DNA from: Candidatus Pelagibacterales bacterium | GTDB lineage: Bacteria > Pseudomonadota > Alphaproteobacteria > Pelagibacterales > Pelagibacteraceae | DNA length: 6,405 nucleotides | Direction: 5' to 3' | Assembly: GCA_016882185.1 (NCBI GenBank) | Contig: VHCC01000045.1 | Location: forward strand, 1-6,405 | In this document: positions 1-5,259 of the stretch, in pieces | How positions within the stretch are numbered: the stretch's first letter is position 1 | Layout: each line of letters begins with the position of its first letter | Position numbers and translations under genes: made by a program | The notes under the pieces: model-generated | Seen by the model: the letters and a program-made list of their open reading frames with translations, nothing else | Databases searched by the model: none | What the model was told of the DNA's origin: nothing

Positions 1-116
1 TGACTTATATTGTAAGTAGCTCCTGCAAGCTTAGCTATCCCAATAATAATATAAAAAATTACTGGAGATACAATCAATGATATCAATAGTTGTGTAATTT
101 CAAATTTAAATTTCAT
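1..116 (-). CDS. N-terminal fragment of an unrecognised membrane protein
   Basis: An open leftward frame starts with ATG at 116-114 and runs off the left edge without a stop, giving 38 complete residues beginning MKFKFEITQLLISLIVSP. Residues 9-31 are strongly hydrophobic and could form one membrane helix or an uncleaved signal anchor, followed by a small polar stretch (AKLAGATYNIS). No Shine-Dalgarno sequence is visible upstream, only an A/T-rich leader. It faces away from the YqaA-family gene with 38 bases between the two starts, so the two would be transcribed divergently. I do not recognise the family, and too little is present to assign a function. The reading rests on the open frame and the membrane-like composition; the rightward frames here are broken by stops. 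Confidence 0.55.
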   Translation of the reverse strand, partial: MKFKFEITQLLISLIVSPVIFYIIIGIAKLAGATYNIS

Positions 117-154
117 TTTTTAATTATTAAAATTCAAATATACATGACAAGTTA

Positions 155-775
155 ATGTTAAAAAATATACTAAATAAATTAATAAAACTAGCAGGGCATA
201 AATTTGCAAAGTATATTCTTGCTGGCTGGTGCTTTTTAGAAAATATTTTTTTTCCTTTTCCATCGGATGCAATTGTTATCCCAATGTCCATTTCTAAACC
301 AAAAAAATGGTTAGAAACTTTCTTTATCGCAACATTTTTCGCTTTTCTTGGAGCAATTGTAGCATATGGGATTGGTAGTTTTATGTTTTATAAAGTAGGA
401 GTTCATATTTTTGAACTTTCTGGAGTAGATGATCCACAAAAATTTTTATCAATTTTTTATAAAAAAAGTACAATGATAGCATTTATTGTCATACTATTTA
501 TCTCCGGATTTACTCCTTTGCCTTTTAATTTATTGGCAATAGCAAGCGGTTTTGTTCATTTTAATTTTATATTTTTCGCATTCACTGCTCTATTTACTAG
601 GGGCACAAGATATTTTTTATTGACCTATTTATTTTCAAAGTATGGTCCTAAAATTCAAAAACAAATTGAAACAAGATTTGCTAATTTTATGTTATGGGTA
701 GTAGGTAGTTTTATAATTGTAATATCTGGGATGTATTTATTTTATATTAAATTTCCACATTATTTTGCCGCTTGA
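155..775 (+). CDS. YqaA family (SNARE-associated / DedA-like) inner-membrane protein
   Basis: This 206-residue protein is nearly all hydrophobic, with likely membrane segments around residues 18-43, 53-80, 106-133, 136-160 and 177-200. It carries the landmarks I associate with COG1238 YqaA proteins: FPFPSDAIVIP (33-43), a Gly-rich helix (GAIVAYGIGS, 66-75), GFTPLPFNLLAIASG (118-132), and RGTRYF followed by KYGPKI (149-167). The DedA/SNARE-associated superfamily includes lipid scramblases and flippases; the exact substrate of this branch is not known, so no transport role is asserted. At residue 125 an Asn stands where I recall a Lys in the usual GFTPIPYK motif. The ATG at 155 has no clear Shine-Dalgarno. 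The 3' end overlaps the dsbB start by 4 bases, so it probably leads a YqaA-dsbB-coq7 operon. Family assignment is fairly secure; function is open. Confidence 0.85.
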   Translation: MLKNILNKLIKLAGHKFAKYILAGWCFLENIFFPFPSDAIVIPMSISKPKKWLETFFIATFFAFLGAIVAYGIGSFMFYKVGVHIFELSGVDDPQKFLSIFYKKSTMIAFIVILFISGFTPLPFNLLAIASGFVHFNFIFFAFTALFTRGTRYFLLTYLFSKYGPKIQKQIETRFANFMLWVVGSFIIVISGMYLFYIKFPHYFAA

Positions 776-1251
776 ATAAAGTTACTAATTATTTCTTAGC
801 AATTTTTTTAGTTAACATTTTAGTTATTTTATCTGCATTATTTATTGAATTTTTTTTGAAAATTAAACCATGCATATTGTGTATCTACCAACGTTACCCT
901 TATTATATAATTGCACTTCTTTCTTTAATTTATTTTTTGAAAAAAGATCTTAAAATTTTATTAATTTTACTAATTATTTTAACTTCGCTAGCGAGTATAA
1001 TATTATCTACTTACCATGTAGGAATAGAAACTGGTTTAATAGAAGAGACTACAAGCTGTAAGACATCATTGAATAATAATTTATCAAAAGATGTAATTTT
1101 AAAGCAACTAGAGAGTAATTTGGCCTCATCTTGCAAAGAAGTGAGTTTTAAATTATTTGGTTTTTCGTTAGCTTCGATTAATATAATTTTATCTTTTATT
1201 TTAACGACTATTTACTATAAGATTTATTTATGGATGAAAAAAAACGCCTAA
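772..1251 (+). CDS. dsbB: Disulfide bond formation protein B (DsbB)
   Basis: DsbB reoxidises periplasmic DsbA and passes the electrons to ubiquinone in the inner membrane. The 159-residue product has the four-helix layout of the family (about 6-28, 39-56, 60-80 and 132-152). The first active pair is CILC (C34, C37), directly followed by YQRYPYY, whose Arg41 matches the conserved quinone-site arginine. The second periplasmic loop carries C96 and C121 after a YHVGIE motif (81-86), and KLFGFSLASIN (127-137) opens the last helix. The start is TTG at 772: the only other options before an upstream in-frame stop at 748 are non-standard, and the next ATG lies near the C-terminus. TTGA is shared with the stop of the upstream gene, and no Shine-Dalgarno is seen, so translation is probably coupled. 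The 3' end overlaps coq7 by 22 bases. No DsbA partner is present in the window. Confidence 0.93.
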   Translation: MNKVTNYFLAIFLVNILVILSALFIEFFLKIKPCILCIYQRYPYYIIALLSLIYFLKKDLKILLILLIILTSLASIILSTYHVGIETGLIEETTSCKTSLNNNLSKDVILKQLESNLASSCKEVSFKLFGFSLASINIILSFILTTIYYKIYLWMKKNA

Positions 1252-1769
1252 TAAATGAAATGATAAGAGTGAACCACGCAGGCGAACGTGGAGCAATAAA
1301 AATTTATGAGGGACAATTAAAAGCCTTGCAACTTTTAAATAAAGATCCAGAACTTCAAGGTATTATTAAAGAAATGCGTGATCATGAATTAGAGCATCTT
1401 AAATTCTTTGAGGAGCAAATTATTGAAAGACAAGTTAGACCTACTGTTTTTCTTCCATTTTGGGATCTATTGGGAACAGCATTAGGTTTTGGCACAGCTT
1501 TACTTGGAAAAAAAGCCACAACATTATGTACATCTTCAGTGGAGGAAGTCATTGGCAAGCATTATGGAGAACAAATTGATATTTTGTCTAAAAAATTTAA
1601 AGAAGAAAAAGAATTGAAAAAAAAATTTGAAAAATTTAGAGAAGAAGAACTAGAACACAAAGATAAAGCTGAGCAGCTAGGAGCTAATAATGATGGGTTA
1701 TATTCTTTATTAGATACTGTAATAAAAAATAGCTCTAAATTTGCAATAGCAATATCAAAAAGATATTAA
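1230..1769 (+). CDS. coq7: Demethoxyubiquinone hydroxylase, COQ7 family di-iron monooxygenase
   Basis: COQ7 hydroxylates 2-polyprenyl-3-methyl-6-methoxy-1,4-benzoquinol, a late step of ubiquinone synthesis, as a peripheral protein on the cytoplasmic face of the inner membrane. The 179-residue protein shows the full set of ferritin-like di-iron ligands: E19 in IRVNHAGERGA (12-22), the first ExxH at E53-H56, a glutamate of the VEE triplet (E105 or E106, in SSVEEVIGKHYGEQI), and the second ExxH at E140-H143 (EELEHKD). Length and motif order are normal for the bacterial enzyme. The ATG at 1230 lies inside dsbB; a second ATG at 1260 (residue 11) is possible, but it falls just before the conserved IRVNHAGE block and would remove most of the first helix's lead. 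No strong Shine-Dalgarno precedes it, so coupling to dsbB is likely. Its TAA overlaps the stop of the oppositely oriented HNH gene. Confidence 0.96.
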   Translation: MDEKKRLINEMIRVNHAGERGAIKIYEGQLKALQLLNKDPELQGIIKEMRDHELEHLKFFEEQIIERQVRPTVFLPFWDLLGTALGFGTALLGKKATTLCTSSVEEVIGKHYGEQIDILSKKFKEEKELKKKFEKFREEELEHKDKAEQLGANNDGLYSLLDTVIKNSSKFAIAISKRY

Positions 1770-2335
1770 CTTTCTAATTTAACGTCCCAATATAGGTAAT
1801 CTAACCAGCTTTGATGTAAGAAATTTGGAGGAAAAAATTTCCCATTATCGTGCAATTCTTCTACCGTAGGACGATAGGGTTTTACCTTAGGAATCATTCC
1901 ACTCACGCTTGATAGTTTACCACCTTTTTTCACATTACATGTACAACAAGCAGAAACCACATTTTCCCAACATGTTATTCCTCCCCTTGATCTTGGTATC
2001 ACATGGTCAAATGTTAAATTTTTATTGCTTCCACAATACTGGCAGGAAAATCTATCTCTTAAAAAAACATTAAATCTTGTAAAATTTGGAAATTCGGAAG
2101 GTTTAATATATTTTTTTAATGAAATAACACTTGGCAATTTCATCGAAAAAGAAGGACTTCTAATTTCACGATCGTATTCGGATACTATAGTCACCCTATT
2201 TAAAAATACATCCCGAACAGCATCCTGCCAACACCATAATGATAAAGGGTAATAACTTAGTGGCCTATAGTCTGCATTCAACACAAGGGCTGGACACTTA
2301 TCTAGTGGTACTGAATTAATCTCTTTTATAATCAT
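1766..2335 (-). CDS. HNH endonuclease family protein, alphaproteobacterial chromosomal type
   Basis: The 189-residue protein has an N-terminal region with ALVLNADYRPLSYYPLSLW (16-34), typical of a widespread bacterial HNH group, and a C-terminal HNH zinc-finger domain. The finger is visible as CQYC (C98, C101), NLTFDHVIPRSRGG (106-119) with D110/H111 as the catalytic and metal-binding pair, WENVV (123-127) supplying the middle N125, and CCTCNVKKGG (130-139) giving C133 of the second zinc pair and N134 in the third HNH position. All nuclease-domain residues seem intact, so metal-dependent DNA cleavage or nicking is plausible. The physiological substrate of this family is not known to me, and it is not next to restriction or phage genes. 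The gene is leftward, 44 bases after the esterase gene and possibly co-transcribed with it, and its stop overlaps that of coq7. No Shine-Dalgarno is evident. Confidence 0.92.
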   Translation of the reverse strand: MIIKEINSVPLDKCPALVLNADYRPLSYYPLSLWCWQDAVRDVFLNRVTIVSEYDREIRSPSFSMKLPSVISLKKYIKPSEFPNFTRFNVFLRDRFSCQYCGSNKNLTFDHVIPRSRGGITCWENVVSACCTCNVKKGGKLSSVSGMIPKVKPYRPTVEELHDNGKFFPPNFLHQSWLDYLYWDVKLES

Positions 2336-2379
2336 TTAATATCTAATTAATATATTAATTTTATTTTTAATCAAAATAT
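2336..2379 (-). promoter_or_regulatory. Possible weak promoter region for the HNH gene
   Basis: On the minus strand this 44-base gap holds TTGATT (2374-2369), a 16-base spacer and TATTAA (2352-2347), a poor but recognisable sigma-70-like pair, 11 bases ahead of the ATG. It also contains a perfect 16-base A/T palindrome at 2345-2360 that overlaps the proposed -10 box. In sequence this AT-rich such matches are common, and read-through from the esterase gene could equally supply the transcript. No terminator hairpin is seen. Confidence 0.25.
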
Positions 2380-3045
2380 TTATTTTTTATTAATGTTAAT
2401 AAATTCTAAAGCTAAACTTAGTCCTTGAGTTGGTATAGAGTGGCCACATCCTTTAAAAATTTTAGTTTTTAAATTTATCTTATTTTTAGTTAAAAAATTT
2501 TTTGCTTCCATCATTTCCTCTAATGGAACAATATTATCATCATCACCGTGCATTAAAAAAATTGGAGGTTTTGATTTAATATTTTTCTCTAATAAAATAG
2601 GATCATAAATTTTACCCGAATACCCAACGACCCCTCCAATTGTATTAGTATTTGTCAATGAGTAATGTAAAGACATCATTGTTCCTTGACTAAAACCCAC
2701 AAGAAAAAGTTTTGAACAATCTAAAACTAGCGCTTTTAGTTTTGCATTAATAAATTCTGTTAATTTATATATTGAATTTTCTAATTCAAAATTTATCTTT
2801 TTTTGATCCTGGCTCATTAAATCAAACCACTCAAACCCTCCTGGGTTCACAGAACAAATATTTGGGGCATTTGGTGAAGTAAAATAAAAATCTGGCAAAA
2901 ATCTTTGCCAATAATTTCCAATATTAATTAAATCTTTACCATCCGCACCATATCCATGGCAAAAAACTACTAAATATTTTGCAACGGGTGATATCTGTTG
3001 CAAGGAGATTGTTTTTAAAAAGATATTTTCTTCAATTAATTTCAT
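2380..3045 (-). CDS. Alpha/beta-hydrolase carboxylesterase (phospholipase/carboxylesterase family)
   Basis: This 221-residue protein matches the cytosolic acyl-esterase family that includes Pseudomonas EstB-like carboxylesterases and eukaryotic acyl-protein thioesterases (Abhydrolase_2). In order it shows the oxyanion-region motif FCHGYGADGKDL (28-39), SPNAPN (57-62), GGFEWFDL (69-76), the nucleophile elbow GFSQG with S119, the acid loop HGDDDNIVP with D170 (166-174), and GCGHSIP with H202 (199-205). The Ser-Asp-His triad is therefore complete. No signal peptide or membrane helix is visible, so a cytoplasmic enzyme acting on short acyl esters or lysolipid-like substrates is the family-based expectation; the real substrate cannot be read from sequence. 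It is transcribed leftward, divergent from the HIG1 gene (49-base gap) and upstream of the HNH gene. No Shine-Dalgarno is seen before the ATG. Confidence 0.93.
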   Translation of the reverse strand: MKLIEENIFLKTISLQQISPVAKYLVVFCHGYGADGKDLINIGNYWQRFLPDFYFTSPNAPNICSVNPGGFEWFDLMSQDQKKINFELENSIYKLTEFINAKLKALVLDCSKLFLVGFSQGTMMSLHYSLTNTNTIGGVVGYSGKIYDPILLEKNIKSKPPIFLMHGDDDNIVPLEEMMEAKNFLTKNKINLKTKIFKGCGHSIPTQGLSLALEFININKK

Positions 3046-3059
3046 TAAGATTTATTTTA

Positions 3060-3065
3060 TATAAT
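3060..3065 (+). promoter_or_regulatory. Candidate -10 box for the HIG1-domain gene
   Basis: A perfect TATAAT lies in the 49-base divergent gap, placing transcription about 25 bases before the ATG at 3095. The -35 position (3036-3042, TTAATTT) is weak and lies inside the start of the esterase gene. A second near-match, TATGAT, sits at 3077-3082. In such AT-rich DNA the hexamer alone is modest evidence, but the location is right. Confidence 0.35.
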
Positions 3066-3078
3066 TTAAATCGTTTTA

Positions 3079-3094
3079 TGATAACTATTTATCA
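3079..3094. repeat. Inverted repeat touching the HIG1 gene start codon
   Basis: TGATAA-CTAT-TTATCA forms perfect 6-base arms around a 4-base centre and ends at the base before the ATG at 3095. It could be an operator for a dimeric regulator of the divergent pair or a small hairpin covering the ribosome-binding region. It is not a standard FNR site, since the TGAT/ATCA halves are separated by 8 bases rather than 4. Chance is a serious alternative given the base composition. Confidence 0.35.
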
Positions 3095-3295
3095 ATGTCA
3101 GATTTAAGTAAAATTATTGCTATAATTGCTTTGATAGTAGTAACTGTAATTCTTATACGTGGATTAAAATCGTTTTTCCTTGGAAGCAATATCGATGATA
3201 AGAGAAAAAGTAACAAATTAATGCAATTAAGAGTTATCGCTCAGTTTGTTGCCATAGTTATTTTAATGACTTTATTTTATTTTTATAAGAACTAA
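3095..3295 (+). CDS. Small HIG1-domain twin transmembrane protein
   Basis: The 66-residue product has two membrane helices (about 6-25 and 47-63) joined by a short basic loop, both ends probably on the same side. The second half, SNKLMQLRVIAQFVAIVIL (39-57), matches the HIG1 (hypoxia-induced) domain, including the R46-x3-Q50 core; Q44 stands where the eukaryotic signature has Arg or His. HIG1 proteins such as yeast Rcf1/Rcf2 associate with cytochrome c oxidase and respiratory supercomplexes in mitochondria. The small alphaproteobacterial homologues are often annotated only as twin transmembrane proteins, so a link to aerobic respiration here is inference. The gene stands alone: divergent from the esterase and convergent with tlpA, whose stop overlaps its own by 4 bases. 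A TATAAT and an inverted repeat precede it; there is no Shine-Dalgarno. Confidence 0.9.
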   Translation: MSDLSKIIAIIALIVVTVILIRGLKSFFLGSNIDDKRKSNKLMQLRVIAQFVAIVILMTLFYFYKN

Positions 3296-3843
3296 TTCTT
3301 TAAATTTTTTAACCAAGAAACAAATTTTTCATCGGCAAAGTCTATTGATCCAATAACTCTTGCTAATTCTTTGCTATTTTGATCTATGATTAAAGTAGTC
3401 GGCAAACCCCGAAGTCCAACTCTATTCGCCAGAGCATACTCTGGATCATAATAAGTTGAAAAATTTTTAATTTTTAAATCACTTAAAAACTTATCAGTTT
3501 TTTTTTTATTTATTTTCTCAAGATTAATTGCATATATTTTTATCTTATCTTTACCTAAAATATCTACTAATTTATCGATAGAAGGCATTTCTTCTTTGCA
3601 AGGAACGCACCAAGTTGCCCAAAAATTAACAAGAGTAATTTGATGATCAAATTTATTAAATTTTAATTTTTTTCCAGAAAAATCTATAAATTCTTCGCCA
3701 ATAATTTCTTTTGGTATTTCATGAACGACGATATTCTTGAAGGGAAGATTTTTAATTGGTTGTGGTAAAGAGTGATTAGTAATAAATAACAACAAGCTTA
3801 TTGAATAAACTAAATATTTAAAAAATTTACGCAAAAAAAACAT
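3292..3843 (-). CDS. TlpA-like membrane-anchored thiol-disulfide reductase (thioredoxin fold)
   Basis: The 183-residue protein begins with a basic start and a hydrophobic segment (FLRKFFKYLVYSISLLLF, 3-20) that can act as a signal anchor, placing the thioredoxin domain (about 50-183) in the periplasm. The active site is WCVPC (C79, C82) within VNFWATWCVPCKEEMPSI, and the cis-proline is P148 in GLPTT. TlpA/ResA/CcmG-type proteins reduce periplasmic disulfides, commonly for cytochrome c or cytochrome oxidase copper-site assembly. Which client is served cannot be told here, as no ccm or cox genes are present. It is divergent from argH with only 27 bases between the start codons, an arrangement I recall from other alphaproteobacteria. 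An A10 run in codons 113-116 lies between the active site and the cis-proline and could promote slippage. Its TAG stop overlaps the HIG1 TAA. Confidence 0.92.
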   Translation of the reverse strand: MFFLRKFFKYLVYSISLLLFITNHSLPQPIKNLPFKNIVVHEIPKEIIGEEFIDFSGKKLKFNKFDHQITLVNFWATWCVPCKEEMPSIDKLVDILGKDKIKIYAINLEKINKKKTDKFLSDLKIKNFSTYYDPEYALANRVGLRGLPTTLIIDQNSKELARVIGSIDFADEKFVSWLKNLKN

Positions 3844-3870
3844 AGTTTAGCTTTATATATTATTAAAGAT
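3844..3870. promoter_or_regulatory. Compact divergent start region between tlpA and argH
   Basis: Only 27 bases separate the two start codons. On the plus strand TATATT (3856-3861) lies about 10 bases before the argH ATG and would give an almost leaderless mRNA; on the minus strand TATAAA and TAATAT occur at a similar distance from the tlpA ATG. Any -35 element must therefore lie within the opposite gene. AAAG at 3865-3868 is at most a weak ribosome-binding site for argH, too near its start. No firm promoter is called. Confidence 0.3.
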
Positions 3871-5259
3871 ATGACTAAAGGAAATAAAAATAACGTGTGG
3901 GGTACAAGAGTTAAAAAACCTACATCAAAACTTTTACAATCTATCAATTCCTCAATTGATATTGATAAAAGATTATTTAATGAAGATATTGATGCATCCA
4001 TTGCACATTGTGAAATGCTATCAAAGCAAAAAATTATTAAAAACGATTCTGCAAAAAAAATTATTTATGGTTTAAAAAAAATTAAAATAGAAATTCAAAA
4101 AAATAAGTTTCAATTTAAAAAAGAACATGAAGATATTCATCTTAATGTTGAAAAAAGATTATTTGAAATTATAGGAGATCATGCTGGTTTTCTTCATACT
4201 GCAAGATCTAGAAATGACCAAGTTGTAACGGATTTTAAACTTTGGATAAAAAAATCTGCAAATAATATTGATAAAAATTTAACTTTACTTATTAAAAGTT
4301 TTTTAAATAAAGCTAAAAAAAATATTGATGTAATTATGCCTGGATTTACACATCTCAAGAACGCTCAACCAGTACTTTTTTCTCATTATTTATTAGCTTA
4401 TGTAGAAATGTTTAAAAGAGATAAAAATAGAATTAAAAATTTTTTAGAAAATATTAATGAAAATCCTTTAGGATCGGCGGCTCTTGCTGGAACTTCATAT
4501 AATATTGATAGACACTTTACCTCAAAGAAACTTGGATTTAAGAAACCAACAGATAATTCTATTGATTCTGTCTCTGATAGAGATTTTGTTATTGAGTTTT
4601 TATTTATAGCCTCTTTATGCTCCGTTCATCTCTCAAGATTAGCTGAAGAAATTATTATTTGGAATTCAGATCTAGTTAATTTAATTACCCTAGAAGATAA
4701 TTTATTAACAGGATCCTCAATTATGCCTCAAAAAAAGAATCCTGACTCTGCAGAATTAATTAGAGGAAAAACAGGAAGAATATTTGGTCAATTATCTTCT
4801 ATGTTAACTACTATGAAGGGTCTGCCACTGGCATATTTCAAAGACATGCAAGAAGATAAGGAAAGTGTATTTGATGCATATGATAGTCTTTTGTTAAATA
4901 TTCAACTTGCAACGGAGTTAGTAAATGGAATGAAGCCAAATAAAACTAAAATGCTCGCTGTGTCAAAACTAGGTTTTACTACTGCAACGGATTTTGCTGA
5001 TTATTTAGTAAAAAAAGGAATGTCTTTTAGAGATGCTCATAAAAAATCTGCAACTCTTGTAAATATTGCTGAGAAAAATAATCTAACACTTGATGAATTA
5101 GATTTTTTAACGATTAAAAAAGTTGAAAAAAGTGTTGAAAAAGATGTCTTAAAAATATTTGATTTAAAAAATTCAGTAAATTCAAAAAAATCTTATGGCG
5201 GGACATCACCATTTAATGTTAATAAAATGATTAACAAATATCAAAAAGAGCTTAAATGA
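3871..5259 (+). CDS. argH: Argininosuccinate lyase
   Basis: ArgH cleaves argininosuccinate to arginine and fumarate, the last step of arginine synthesis, as a cytosolic homotetramer. At 462 residues the protein is full length for the family. It shows the N-terminal WGTRV (10-14), EDIHLNVEKRL (87-97), HTARSRNDQV (109-118) in the substrate site, PGFTHLKNAQP (157-167) with the conserved T160-H161, and the fumarate-lyase superfamily signature GSSIMPQKKNP (281-291), whose mobile-loop serine (S282/S283) and K288/N290 are catalytic or structural. The C-terminus has GFTTATDFADYL and the conserved SYGGTSP. It is divergent from tlpA, and its ATGA stop/start overlap joins it to the small lipoprotein gene and lysA in a likely operon. 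Only a weak ribosome-binding site is visible. All key residues appear intact. Confidence 0.98.
   Translation: MTKGNKNNVWGTRVKKPTSKLLQSINSSIDIDKRLFNEDIDASIAHCEMLSKQKIIKNDSAKKIIYGLKKIKIEIQKNKFQFKKEHEDIHLNVEKRLFEIIGDHAGFLHTARSRNDQVVTDFKLWIKKSANNIDKNLTLLIKSFLNKAKKNIDVIMPGFTHLKNAQPVLFSHYLLAYVEMFKRDKNRIKNFLENINENPLGSAALAGTSYNIDRHFTSKKLGFKKPTDNSIDSVSDRDFVIEFLFIASLCSVHLSRLAEEIIIWNSDLVNLITLEDNLLTGSSIMPQKKNPDSAELIRGKTGRIFGQLSSMLTTMKGLPLAYFKDMQEDKESVFDAYDSLLLNIQLATELVNGMKPNKTKMLAVSKLGFTTATDFADYLVKKGMSFRDAHKKSATLVNIAEKNNLTLDELDFLTIKKVEKSVEKDVLKIFDLKNSVNSKKSYGGTSPFNVNKMINKYQKELK

Noticed and set aside
144..155. ATG ACA AGT TAA mini-frame overlapping the YqaA-family start as TAATG
   Set aside because: Three codons with no ribosome-binding site; it resembles a coupling leader peptide but is readily explained by chance.
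2025..2252. 75-codon rightward open frame inside the HNH gene
   Set aside because: It lies antisense within a clear HNH coding region, with no recognisable motif or start signal; it is a shadow frame.
3079..3094. FNR/Anr-type site before the HIG1 gene
   Set aside because: The TGAT and ATCA halves are 8 bases apart instead of 4, so the standard box is not matched.
3810..4001. 63-codon leftward open frame across the tlpA/argH start region
   Set aside because: It overlaps the well-supported 5' part of argH on the opposite strand and shows no family features.
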